From Cyprinodon diabolis (Eukaryota > Chordata > Actinopteri > Cyprinodontiformes > Cyprinodontidae), in the NCBI GenBank assembly GCA_030533445.1, contig CM060068.1:30428510-30492509 (forward strand): 64,000 bases of DNA, given 5' to 3'. Position numbers and translations under genes: made by a program. Positions 13,520-23,660 of the stretch are shown here, one piece after another (within the stretch, counting starts at the first letter, position 1; the number at the start of each line of letters is the position of its first letter). Under the pieces are notes generated by a model. It did not search any database and was not told where the DNA came from. It saw nothing but the letters and a program-made list of their open reading frames with translations.

Positions 13520-14575
13520 GAACACTGCGGCCAAACACAAAGCCCAGCAGATCACCTCTGGAGGAGGCTTGAGGAGCAGGACGCTCAGATCCTTGGACAT
13601 GCGCATACCCTCTGTGAGTTACACACTAAAGTTGAACATCAGAACCAAATACTACAAACGTATGCCAGCTACATGGGAGATGCTAATGACACGCCAGCAG
13701 TACGTCCTGTTCCGGATCCACTTCCGCCTCTAAGGTCACCGGCAGTGATGTCATTTCCTGAGTTCCGTCCAAGTCCGCCTGAAAGATTTTCAGGTAACCA
13801 AAAGGATTGTAAGGGATTTTTGTTTCAGTGTCGTTTACTTTTTGAGCACTCTCCTGGCAGTTTTCCGAATGATAGGAAAAAAATATCCTTCATTCTCTCT
13901 CAACTCACTGGACGAGCTCTTGAATGGGCGGAGGCAAGGTTCTCTTCAGAGTCCAGTTTTTCTTGTACATTTTCCGAGTTCATATCTGAGTTTTCCCAAG
14001 TATTTAACCACGACTCAGATAAAACAATTGATTCCCGAGCCCTGCTAAATTTAAAACAGGGAAATTCTACAGTGGCTGAGTTCTCCATTGACTTCCGGGT
14101 TAAAGCCGCAGCCTCAGGTTGGAACGAATGTGCACTTAAGAGTGCTAATTTTAAGGCTTTAAATGATAACATCAAAGACGAACTAGCCACAATCGACGAA
14201 CCAGCTAGTTTGGAGGACTTAATCCGTTTAACCATTAGACTGGATAACAGACTCCGAACTAGAAATAACTCTAGACAAAGAAGTCTAAATTTTTCTGTGT
14301 CAGCTCCTGCATTTAACAATGCTTCTGTTTTTTCTGGACCCGCAGAACCCAGTTCCAAGCCAAAGTCTAAAAACCAGACTTTTTCTGTGCCTGTCCAAGT
14401 CTCTCACTCAGATGGAGCGGAGGTCGAACCCATGCAGATTGGACACACAAGGCTATCCCCTGAGGAAAGACAACGAAGATTTAGAGGCAATCTGTGTCTG
14501 TACTGTGGTGAGACTGGCCATTTCATTGCTTCATGTCCGGCTAAGTCAAAAGCCAGGGCCCGTCAGAGGAATTGA
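13514..14575 (+). CDS. gag: copy A Gag polyprotein
   Basis: A 353-residue open frame, structural protein of the retrotransposon particle. The start chosen is ATG 13514, because it is conserved in copy B; an in-frame ATG at 13478 lies upstream in the LTR but is not preserved there. The N-terminus has a short coiled-coil-like heptad region ([11 protein letters not shown] and [12 protein letters not shown]). A central Retrotrans_gag fold follows, with [16 protein letters not shown] and ALEWAEARF. Near the C-terminus is one CCHC zinc knuckle ([14 protein letters not shown]), expected to bind the genomic RNA. A basic tail ends at TGA 14573-14575, which lies in the loop of a strong hairpin. No internal stop is present. 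Length and layout are ordinary for chromovirus Gag. It is likely translatable if the LTR is transcribed. Confidence 0.9.
   Translation: MTEHCGQTQSPADHLWRRLEEQDAQILGHAHTLCELHTKVEHQNQILQTYASYMGDANDTPAVRPVPDPLPPLRSPAVMSFPEFRPSPPERFSGNQKDCKGFLFQCRLLFEHSPGSFPNDRKKISFILSQLTGRALEWAEARFSSESSFSCTFSEFISEFSQVFNHDSDKTIDSRALLNLKQGNSTVAEFSIDFRVKAAASGWNECALKSANFKALNDNIKDELATIDEPASLEDLIRLTIRLDNRLRTRNNSRQRSLNFSVSAPAFNNASVFSGPAEPSSKPKSKNQTFSVPVQVSHSDGAEVEPMQIGHTRLSPEERQRRFRGNLCLYCGETGHFIASCPAKSKARARQRN
13521..13531 (+). promoter_or_regulatory. putative self-primed primer-binding site
   Basis: AACACTGCGGC begins one base after the 5' LTR and pairs perfectly over 11 bases with 12948-12958. No TGG-initiated tRNA-type binding site follows the LTR. 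The site lies within gag codons 3-6 (Glu-His-Cys-Gly), so it is both coding and, by inference, a priming signal. Copy B has the identical site at 44785-44795. Confidence 0.7.
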
Positions 14576-14590
14576 GGAGTCTGACGGGCC
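14557..14590 (+). promoter_or_regulatory. hairpin around the gag stop codon
   Basis: GGCCCGTCAGA (14557-14567) and TCTGACGGGCC (14580-14590) are perfect inverted repeats, giving an 11-bp GC-rich stem with a 12-base loop. The loop contains the gag stop TGA (14573-14575). Pol is in the -1 frame and opens at 14545, so the frames overlap by 31 bases. No canonical X-XXY-YYZ slippery heptamer is in register. A first pol-frame ATG lies at 14620. The hairpin could promote a frameshift or restart after termination; which one is not known. Confidence 0.75.
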
Positions 14591-17500
14591 ATCTGAAAAC
14601 TGAAAAAACTCCTCATCTGATGTTGCCTGCTACTCTTTTTTTCTCCAACCAGAATCTCACCTTGTCGGCTTTCATTGACTCTGGGTGTGAAAGAAATCTC
14701 ATTGATTCAGATCTGGTCCAGCAATTAAATATTAAGACTGTCCCTTTATCTAAGCCTCTCAGAGTATCTGCTATTGATGGAAAGAAGCTTCATCAAGTCA
14801 CTCATCAGACACAACCTCTAGAACTTTTAATCTCTGGAAACCATCGTGAAACATTAACGTTTTTTGTTTTTCCTTCTGCATGCTCCCCTTTGGTGCTGGG
14901 ATTCGAGTGGCTGGAACGTCATAACCCCCATATCAACTGGGCTGAACGCCACATTAAGTCTTGGTCCACTTCCTGTCACGAGTCATGCCTTCGTTCTGCG
15001 GCTCCTGCTATTCAGTCCCCTAGAGGTAGGGGGGAGATGGACTCTCCTGACCTTACCTCTGTTCTTCCCGAGTATCATGATCTGGCACCAGTCTTAAGTA
15101 AGGTCAGTGCGATGTCTCTTCCACCTCACAGACCATATGACTGCGCCATAGATTTACTACCAGGAGCCCCCCTTCCCAGCAGTAGACTATACAACATCTC
15201 CAAACCTGAACGCGAGACCATGGAAAAATATATCAATGAGTCTCTAGCAGCTGGAATTATTCGTCCATCTTCAGCTCCTCTTGGTGCTGGTTTCTTTTTT
15301 GTGGGTAAAAAAGATGGTTCCCTACGACCCTGTATAGATTACAGAGGCTTAAATCAGATAACCGTCAAAAATAAGTACCCCCTACCATTACTGTCATCAG
15401 CGTTTGAACCGGTTCAGGGTGCAACAGTGTTCACTAAACTCGATTTGAGAAACGCATATCACCTCCTTAGAATAAGAGAAGGAGATGAATGGAAGACAGC
15501 CTTTAAGACCCCCTTAGGCCAATTTCAGTATTTGGTCATGCCTTTTGGTCTCACAAACGCTCCTGCTTGCTTCCAAGCTCTAGTCAACGACGTTCTCAGA
15601 GATTTTTTTGAACGTATTCGTTTTTGTGTACATCGATGATATTTTGATCTACTCCAAGAACCTCTCTGACCACAAGAAACATGTTCGTCTAGTTCTTCAG
15701 AGACTTTTGGAAAACAAACTCTTTGAGAAAGCAGAAAAATGTGAATTTCACCAACCATCTGTCACTTTTTTAGGGTTTGTGCTCGAGGGCGGGCAAGTGA
15801 AGTCATCCGAAGACATGATAAAGGCAGTTCTGGACTGGCCGACTCCTGAAAACCGCAAACAGCTTCAGAGATTTCTTGGGTTTGCAAACTTTTACAGACA
15901 CTTCATAAGGAACTATAGTCAAATAGCTCTACCTCTCACAACTCTGACTTCTGTGAAGAAGACCTTTCAATGGACACCTGAAGCCCAAAACGCTTTTGAT
16001 AAATTAAAAAACCTGTTTTCCAGAGCACCCATCCTTATCCAGCCAGATCCCTCTTAGCAGTTTATCTTAGAGGTGGGAGCATCTGACTCCGGTGTTGGAG
16101 CTGTTTTATCTCAGCAATCTGACTCAGACCAAAAAACTCACCCCTGTGCTTTTTTTTTCACGTAGACTCTCACCAGCGGAGCAAAATTATGATGTTGGAG
16201 ACCGAGAACTTCTAGCCATTAAACTCGCCCTGGAGGAATGGAGACACTGGCTCGAGGGGGCCGAGCATCCAGTATTGGTTTGGACAGACCACAAAAACCT
16301 GGCTTATCTCCAATCGGCAAAACGATCCAACCCACTTCACTCTAGATGGTCATTATTCTTTTCCCGTTTCAACCTCATTATTTCTTACAGACCTGGTTCC
16401 AAGAACGTCAAGCCCGATTCTCTCTCTCGTCTGTACTCCACTGATCAACCTGAGACACCCGAGCCTGTTCTTCCTGCCTCCTGTACTGTCGGAGTCGTTT
16501 CCTGGGAGATCACTGATCTCATCAACTCTGCCCTAGCCTCTGAACCTGACCCAGGTAACGGCCCTCCAAATAAAACTTATGTTCCATCTTCCGTCAGATC
16601 CCGACTGATCCAGTGGATGCATGCAGCTAAATTTTCCGCCCATCCTGGAGTGAGCAGAACCATTGCCCTCATTACAAGACGTTTCTGGTGGCCATCACTA
16701 CACAAAGACGTTAAGGAGTACGTTTTGGCATGTCCCATCTGCGCCAGAAATAAGACCTCTCATCAACCACCTTCTGGCCTGCTGCATCCTCTACCTGTTC
16801 CAACCCGTCCTTGGTCACATATCGGCATAGATTTTGTCACAGGTCTCCCGATTTCCAGAGGTATGTCCACCATTTTAACCATCGTCGACCGTTTTTCCAA
16901 GGCCTGTCACTTAATTCCCCTCAGGAAACTTCCCTTCTCGTGAAGCATGTTTTCCGACTCCATGGTATTCCACAAGAAATCCTCTCTGACCGCGGTCCTC
17001 AGTTCATCTCACAGTTCTGGAAAGCTTTCTGTTCTGTGTTAAACTGTAAATCCTCCCTCACCTCTGGTTATCACCCACAGTCTAACGGGCAGATGGAGAG
17101 GATGAATCAACAACTAGAATCCACTCTCCGCTGCCTAACATCCAATAACCCTACTGACTGGAGTCAGTTTCTGACCTGGATCGAGTACGCCCATAACTAA
17201 TTGAAATTCGCTTCTACTGGTTTATCCCCGTTCCAAGTTTCCATTGGTTATCAGCCTCCACTTTTCCCTGCAGACGAGAGAGAGATAACGGTCAGATCAG
17301 TCCATCACCACATCCGCCGTTGTCAGCGCATCTGGAAGCACACCATCACCACCCTCAACCGCTCATCTGCTTCTTCAAAACGCTTCGCAGATTCTAAGAG
17401 ACGTCCTGCCCTGATTACACCATAGGCCAAGAGGTTTGGTTGTCAACACGTGACATTCCCCTCAAAGCCATGTCTAAGAAGCTGTCACCCCGGTTAATCG

Positions 17501-17868
17501 GCCCATATAAAATTGCCCAAATAATCAACCCCTCTGCTGTCCGCCTGCACCTGCCACCGAATCTCGGCATCCATCCTACGTCCCATGTCTCCCAAGTCAA
17601 ACCTGTCGTTACTAGCCCCCTGTGCCCACCATCCGACTCCCCTCCACCCGCCCTGGACATCGACGGCCATCCGGCCTACACAGTTCGCCGGATCGTGGAC
17701 TCCCGTCAGCGAGGTTGCGGATGGCAGTACCTCGTCGACTGGGAGGGCTACGGTCCGGAGGACCGCACCTGGGTTCCTGGCTCATACATCCTCGATCCGT
17801 CCCCGATCGAGGAGTATGAGAGTTCCCTCCCGTCCACTTCCTCGGGACCGCCAAGAGGCGGTCGTTGA
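14572..17868 (+). pseudogene. pol: copy A Pol (PR-RT-RNaseH-IN-chromodomain), broken
   Basis: Order: aspartic protease (FIDSGCERN, about 14667), RT ([24 protein letters not shown] at about 15630), RNase H, zinc-binding HHCC of integrase (about 16650-16750), integrase core (DRGPQF, about 16990) and a chromodomain ([17 protein letters not shown], about 17720). Visible lesions: a seven-T run at 15603-15609, one T longer than in copy B, shifts frame just before YIDD; stop TAG 16055-16057; Gly instead of the first RNase H catalytic Asp at 16076-16078; a frame change in a T-run near 16150; a deletion of about 22 bases near 16935; stop TAA 17198-17200; a frame change near 17415. The final block (17440-17868) is open. 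Pol lies in the -1 frame relative to gag. The product would be non-functional. Confidence 0.9.
17846..17863 (+). promoter_or_regulatory. small hairpin before the polypurine tract
   Basis: GACCGCC-AAGA-GGCGGTC, a perfect 7-bp stem with a 4-base loop, within the last codons of pol. It is conserved in copy B at 39134-39151. It is followed by the pol stop (17866-17868). Role unknown; it may be only a coding coincidence. Confidence 0.5.
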
Positions 17869-17879
17869 GAGGGGGGTAC
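17869..17879 (+). promoter_or_regulatory. polypurine tract of copy A
   Basis: GAGGGGGGTAC lies between the pol stop and the 3' LTR. It is the expected position of the primer for plus-strand DNA synthesis, and the same sequence precedes the LTR in copy B. Confidence 0.8.
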
Positions 17880-18593
17880 TGTTGGGATCTGGAGATTTAC
17901 CACCTTCCACCAGCAGAGTGCGCTGTGGGTCTCCTGGGCTGGAGCCCTCCAGCACACCTGAGACGCATCTACTCATCAGGAGATCTGCCCTTCATAAGCA
18001 GCTGCCAGACCTTTCTTCGACGCCGCAGTGTTGACCTTAGTTTGGTTAGCAACCTGAGCCTCTGTTACCTGAAAGAATCTAAGTTGTCTCTAAGTGAGAA
18101 AACTGGTTCTAACCTTCCTCTGTCTTTGCTCACAGGAAACCTGTCTCAAGCCTGAAGCTCTGGGTGAGCTTAACCTGCCTTCCAGCCCTGGTGAGCCAAA
18201 CCTGAAGATTCCTATTTTGGATTTCCCCTGCTGCTCTCTGTGAAGAGCTGGAAACTCTGATCAAGGTCTGCCATTCAAAGTCAGAAGTTAGACGCTGCAG
18301 CTGCTTGAGCATTCTGCTGAACCAACAGTCTCTGGACCCAACGGTTCCCTCTCTCACAAGAGAAGCCTGGACCCCGTCAAGGTAGAATCAGAATTATCTA
18401 AAAGGACTCTTTAATCATCTGCCTGCCCAGCTAATCAAACTATCATCTCTGGAGAGTTCAGTGAACCCAACCCGGACCTGTTCCAGATCCAGTTCATGTC
18501 TTTTGTGTCAAACATCTAAATAAACTCTGTTAAACTTTTACCCAGCCTCCTTTGTGTTCTGCATGTGGGTTTGATATTAAACCAATCATGACA
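17880..18593 (+). repeat. copy A 3' LTR
   Basis: 714 bp, identical in length to the 5' LTR and different at eight positions by direct reading. AATAAA at 18519-18524. Confidence 0.95.
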
Positions 18594-18620
18594 TAACTGA
18601 ATAATATGACAACATAAAAG

Positions 18621-18810
18621 TATGGCCTAGTAGTTAGACATCAGGGCATTTGCCTTAAAAAGGTGTAAGCTCATCAGTTCAGGCCTTAGAATTGCAATCT
18701 GGGTCACTGAGCCGAGACCCCAAAGGGTGTAAGGGATGGGTTAGATGCAGACAAATTTTGTTGAATTGTTAATTGCAATGCAAATAAAAGTAATGATCCA
18801 TATTCTAAAA
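18621..18810 (+). repeat. tRNA-derived SINE fragment
   Basis: Begins with a tRNA-like head (GGCCTAGTAGTTAGACATC as degenerate box A, GTTCAGGCC near box B). It continues with GACCCCAAAGGGTGTAAGG and ends in a CAAATAAAAGTAAT tail. This layout is common for fish tRNA SINEs. It starts 27 bp after the copy A 3' LTR. Confidence 0.55.
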
Positions 18811-18871
18811 AATGATAAAACAAATATTATTAATTTTTAAAAATTATTTTAAAAGTGGTATGCCATTTTTC

Positions 18872-18960
18872 TGCAATGGACTGGCGACCTGTCCAGGGTG
18901 TACCCTGCCTTGCCTATCTCATGCTGTCTCGCTGAGATAATTAAGAAAAATCTATCATGG
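18872..18960 (+). repeat. LINE/SINE tail fragment
   Basis: ATGGACTGGCGACCTGTCC and GGTGTACCCTGCC match the conserved 3' tail also seen at 20082-20185. Confidence 0.55.
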
Positions 18961-20081
18961 TAATACAACAATCAAACCCATCTCTTAAATGCAGCAAAAT
19001 TGTAGTATGATTTCTTGTCAGGAGAGAAATATTTGTAGTATTTAAAAGATCAATCCAGTTCTTACGACCCTTATACCCTTTCAAGAGCTTAATTTTCAGG
19101 CTTTTTTATTTTTATTTTATATGACTTGGCATAAACCAAACCACTTTTTTTCTATATTGATCCCTGATTGCAACATGGTCATATTTCTTTGTTTTATATG
19201 AGAATATTTCTGAATTTTCACATTATACCTCAAAGGGGTCAGGGTTGGCAAGAAGGTTATCCAAGGTCTCAAATTACAACACTTCAAGTTTATCAGGTTC
19301 ACACAGAGATTAGAGACTTGAACATAAATCAATGCAGGTGCATCCATGCACATAAAGATGATTCATAACTATAAAATATATTATCAAGGATAGGAAATGA
19401 GATATCTAACACTAGGTGAAAAAGTGATTCCATGAAGTGGGCCATAAGGAGAAGTGTGTCTGTATTACTGTATGTGTGTAGGTGTTTGTGAGCATCAGCA
19501 GATGCCTTTTGCTACCCAAACATACAGCAAGAGGCCATTAAACCAGCAGTGCCAATTGTCTTGTAGGGTGCTTAGGGCAACAAAATGCAATTAGATTTTT
19601 CTATAAAATATTTATTTCCACAACACCTACTGTGCACCAGAGGGGCCTTTATCTACTATGGCCTTAAATATGAAAATAGTATATAAAGTTTTTGCCTGAG
19701 AGAGCAGCAGATACAATTTCTCAGCATGAGCTTATGCTCCATCATGCTGTGTTTGTGGGCACAGATGAGTCCATGTACAAAAAATAAGAGCAGTGCATGA
19801 ATGCAAATTAAATCATGCTTTTATATATATTTGAAATGCAAATATTATACTCGTCTTTTTGTGATGCTTATTTAAATTTTAGCTAATGGTATTCAAGAGC
19901 ACAGTTAACAAAGTAGATCCATACATGACTTTGAAGGCATTATATTACTGCCATATTTTATATTTTTATATAGTATGGCAACACCCAGACCCTTTGCTCA
20001 CAAATTTACTTTGACTATCTTTTCTGAGCTGAGTATTTTAGTTTATTATAAATTACATAATAATTTAGTTTGGATAAAGTT
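18961..20081. other. AT-rich sequence, nothing recognised
   Basis: No coding, RNA or transposon signal was seen. Open frames are short. Confidence 0.5.
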
Positions 20082-20215
20082 AACGCCCTTTGGTGGACTG
20101 GCGACCTGCCCAGAGTGTACCCCGCCTCTCACCCGTAGATAGCTGGAGATAGGCACCAGCACCCCTCACGATCCCATGTCAGAAAATGGATGGATGGATG
20201 GATGGATGGATGGAT
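20082..20215 (+). repeat. LINE/SINE 3' tail with (ATGG)n
   Basis: GGTGGACTGGCGACCTGCCC, then TACCCCGCCTCTCACCCG, then AGCTGGAGATAGGCACCAGC, ending in about seven ATGG units (20186-20215). This is the widespread fish retroposon tail, in which the terminal tetranucleotide repeat is part of the element. Confidence 0.7.
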
Positions 20216-20859
20216 ACACTTCACATGGTTATAGATGTAATGATAAATTTGGGTTGTTTTCGTTTAGCAGTACGTAGATATTACACAAACCAGGAACTGG
20301 GTGCATTATTTACTTATTATTATTATAGACTGATCTGCAAGAGTATATACAGCCTAAAATATTTTGAGACATTCCCATAATTATTTAATTAATACCCCTA
20401 TAACAAGTTTCAAGAACCTCAAGGTTTATTTTAAGCCCTCACTGAAGTGCTGGTAAAATTCTGGCTGAGTATATGAACACTCTTCAACTTGTTGTAATCT
20501 TCTGTTTATTATTTTTTTTCTTGACACAGACTTTACCTGTAAGCATAGCCCATGTGTTTTCCAACATGGCTAAAATTGAGGCCGTTTCAGAGGCTTAATA
20601 TTTCACTACTCTAACCATTGTATAGGTTTTTTATATGTTTTTTTTCCTTCACTGTTTTGTTTGAGCATCCCGTGATGTCTATGTTTTTGCGATACAAGCC
20701 AAAATATCACGTCTAGATCTAGAAAAACTGAAACTTAAAAATATCAGTTTTACTGTCCAGATTGAGGCAAAGTTTAATGCCAGAGGAGAAAAGAATAACG
20801 TCCTACTGAATGTTGTGAGTTTCAATCTCCTGACTGAAATAGCTAGCCTCGTGAGACCA

Positions 20860-21857
20860 TCCTGATCTCGCAAGCTTTCAAGATTTCACTCGCCAATCAG
20901 TCTGGAGACTCTCCATTGAAGAAAATTTGGAGCCGTTCACCAAACGAACGTCCAATCAGCGTTGAAACGCAGTTTTCCTTCCTTCTCAGTGTAGCCTAGC
21001 ATGTAGGTTTATGCTAGTCACTGCTTCCTCCCAACCAATCACAATCGCGGACCCAGGCACGCCGTCACCAAGCACCGCCCTCTCAAACCACAACACAGAG
21101 CACATGAAGATGTCGCAGCAAGGAGAGGCGGAGGAAATTGTTTCAAAGAAGGGTTTTTGTAGTTCGCCAGTCTGGCAGTATTTCGGTCATGGCAAGTCGG
21201 ACCAAAAACAAACCACAGTTATCTGTAAAATGTGTAGGGAACCAGTGAAAACGAAGTCTGATAACACAACCAACTTTTTTTTTTTTTTTATCATCTCAGC
21301 CGCTCACACCCGCAGGAGTACGAGCTGTGTAGGCCCCGGCGCGGCTCTCCTCCGAGGAATCTTCGGGAATTTCGGGAAAATATATATATATTTTCAGTTC
21401 TGGGCAGTTTCCCACGTAGTTCTAACAATTGAGATAAAAATGCTGAGGGGCCAGAAACTTCAAAGTAATAACTCATAAATAATAATAACTCATAATAAAG
21501 CAGGAAACGGTGGCGGTGGCGGGGGGGCATTTATTTATTTGTTATATTTATTTTTGTCACTTTTCTGGTCACTTTAGTTTATTCTTTGTCAGTATTTAAT
21601 AACATAACTCAGGTCTCTTAAGTTATTTTTCTTTAAAACAATTCTGTTATGGTTAAAAAAGTTGGTTAAATAAAGATTTAATTCGAAGTCTGTGTTTGTG
21701 TTTTTTATTAAAATTAAATCATTTAGCAATATTATAAAAAGTCCAGGCAGAGCTGCACATAAAATATGGGTTCAAATCTTTTCAATAATTATCGATATCG
21801 ATCAATATGCATTTTTTTTTTTATCGATAAGCTTTTTTTCTATATCGCCCAGCCCTA
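20860..21857 (+). mobile_element. hAT element remnant with BED-finger exon
   Basis: The right edge TATATCGCCCAGCCCTA (ending 21857) is a typical hAT terminus. Upstream lies a BED zinc-finger coding piece (about 21110-21270). Between them is sequence with a CG-rich patch, T-runs and (GGC)n that looks like an internally deleted transposon. The left limit is uncertain; no TAGGGCTGGGCGATA end was found there. Confidence 0.45.
21011..21285 (+). pseudogene. BED zinc-finger N-terminus of a hAT transposase
   Basis: The open frame contains SSPVWQYFGHGKSDQKQTTV followed by ICKMCREPVKTKSDNTTN. This is the W...F...C-x2-C start of a BED DNA-binding finger, found at the N-terminus of hAT transposases and of ZBED host genes. 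The distal His pair expected after the NTTN motif is missing: the frame enters a T-run and unrelated sequence. The probable start is the ATG giving MSQQGEAEEIVSKKG. No RNase H-like catalytic domain follows, so this is a truncated relic. An ancient domesticated ZBED gene is unlikely, because nothing downstream is open. Confidence 0.6.
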
Positions 21858-22056
21858 CGTTAACGTGGCTATCGAGCAAGTTTTATCGGAATTACAGAGT
21901 ATTTCTTCACTGAAAGAAGAGCAAAACACTGCTCTGGAGGCTTTTCTCAAAGGAAAAGATGTTTTTGCTCTTCTCCCGACTGGTTTCGGCAAGAGTAGCC
22001 TGGCTTGTGGTTGTGTTTTCGTCGTCGGTCTTTTAGTACGTCATATGCTTCGTTGA
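21858..22056 (+). pseudogene. RecQ-like helicase N-terminal fragment
   Basis: The open frame reads IEQVLSELQSISSLKEEQNT and then ALEAFLKGKDVFALLPTGFG followed by KSS. This matches the start of a RecQ/DEAD helicase: an LxxEQ motif 0-like element and a Walker A box of LPTGFGKS type. It stops at 22054-22056, with no DEAD box or later motif. It begins right where the hAT terminus ends, so it is either the flank into which the hAT inserted or part of a larger repeat. RecQ-like fragments of this type occur in repeated sequence of fish. No function is expected. Confidence 0.5.
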
Positions 22057-22684
22057 TCTGATTGGTTTATTTGGCCCGTCTATCACCAACATAGCGGAGT
22101 CAGGTTATGAAATAGCAGCTATGCACATAGACAATCTCAATTATTTTTTGATAAGGGTTACTTTCAAACAAGATAAATATTAAACTGACAAGTAGATATT
22201 TACAACACAGACATTTCCCTATTGAAAACTCCAGCAGGGCAATGATCCAAATCTAAAATGAAAACCTTCCAATGTTTATTGATAGAAGAATTGATGATTG
22301 ACTTTATTGATCTCACAGTGGAGAAATGTACTCGTTACATCAGCTCAAATAGTCAAAGAAGAAGAACGTGCCAAAGGAAGAAAAAGGTGCGTTGGATATA
22401 TACAGGGGGATTTATGTTTCTCATTGTAAATTTGAGAATTTTAACAATAAATGCTACCATCTATTTTTCTTTGTAAAAATTATTGACTTGATCAGTCCAG
22501 CCGGAAAGGTTCAAATGGATAATTGATTATTATAAAATGTTATCAGATTTATGCAGAAAGTGTGTGTATGAAAATAATAATAAAAAATGAACAACTTTAT
22601 TTCAGACAGACCCATAAACATTAGTTCATGTTTAATCATGCTTGGTCTTGGTCTTGAAGGGTGCAGTCATGCAACCATCCCCCT
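22057..22684. other. no gene recognised
   Basis: The first 100 bases may still belong to the helicase-bearing repeat. The rest is AT-rich, with short meaningless frames. Confidence 0.4.
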
Positions 22685-23660
22685 GACTTATACATAATAG
22701 ATCTTGTATAGTAAAATCACTTTACAGTAAATAATTAGTAATGCTTTAAAGTTAATAAAATGTTTTGTTTTACTGAGAATTGTGATGCTTCTAGATAATT
22801 TATTCTGCACATGCTGAACTCGTTTCACCTCTACCCCTTGTATTTTGACTTTCACATCAGTTTTTACTTCATAATTACCAAATAATGTTGACTTAGTCTC
22901 TTTTCGAAGTTTAAGGACAATTTGTTGATACAAACCATTTTTTTTAACTTATTCTTCTCTGTTGTAATATCACCTAGCAGCAGCTGTAAGCTACCATTTT
23001 CACAGAAAGTGTTTGTGTCATCAGCTAACAAAAAAAAAAAAAAAACAATACAAAATTTGTGAAACTTTACATAAATTATTTATGTAGAAAATAAACAGTA
23101 ACAGTCCCATTTCTGACCCCTGGGAAAGACCAGAAGCCCACATTTTACATATTGTTGCCTCCTCCACACACCTAGATTCTCTAATTTATTTTATTGATTT
23201 ATTGTGATTAATTGGATTAATTTTAGATCAACAAACAGACTAACTATAAACGTCTTGCCACCTATGGAGCTACCAAACACCCCCATGAATTCCAGAACTG
23301 CCAAAGCTATTCACTGTAATCTAAATCTTTACTGACTTTCAGAAAACAGTTTATCAAACATTATTTTCATTCTGCTAATAAGGAGTTTTTCCAAAATCTT
23401 GGAAAGCTGCAGAAGTAAAAGAAATAGGATAGATTAGAATTTGATTACTACAAATAGTAAGGCAGCCTGTAAAATGCTAAATTATACATAAACAGTCATT
23501 TTCAAATTATTTTATTGATTTGAAGATCTGACCATATAGTATGACTAGCTGCTTTCAAAAAATGTTTAAAACTCTATTTCACCCTTCTTAGTGTGCAAAT
23601 TTCATTTATCCATCTGTTTGTTCTTTGTAAGCTAATAAAATACTCTCGGGGGATATTTTT
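22685..23660 (-). pseudogene. degenerate LINE reverse transcriptase (L2/CR1-like)
   Basis: Minus-strand reading recovers RT motifs in the right order. Around 23390 is KILEKLLISRM, around 23230 SLFVDLKLI (FxDLxKAF region), and around 23020 ADDTNTF, the YADD-equivalent catalytic block. Then follow LLLGDITTEKNKLKK and, in the open block 22688-22933, KLRKETKSTLFGNYEVKTDV and NKLSRSITILSKTKHFINFK. Frameshifts and stops separate the blocks, and the endonuclease is not seen. It is a 5'-truncated, inactive copy of a different clade from the LINE at 433-2300. Confidence 0.7.

Larger units (their letters stand above)
12806..18593 (+). mobile_element. Ty3/Gypsy chromovirus, copy A, full length
   Basis: A 5788-bp LTR retrotransposon bounded by two 714-bp LTRs beginning TGTTGGGATC and ending ATCATGACA. 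The internal region has gag, then protease, reverse transcriptase, RNase H, integrase and a C-terminal chromodomain. That order and the chromodomain place it with vertebrate chromoviruses (V-clade, sushi-like). Flanking pentamers GAACT (12801-12805) and TAACT (18594-18598) match at four of five bases and are probably the target duplication. The LTRs differ at 8 of 714 positions by my reading, so insertion looks recent. Nevertheless pol carries several frameshifts, stops and a small deletion, so this copy cannot make a functional polyprotein. Gag is open. Confidence 0.95.

Noticed and set aside
13900..14358. 152-codon minus-strand frame
   Set aside because: Antisense shadow of copy A gag.
14556..14562. 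GGGCCCG as a -1 slippery heptamer at the gag-pol overlap
   Set aside because: It fits the XXXYYYZ pattern but is out of register with the gag codons, so tandem -1 slippage would not re-pair.
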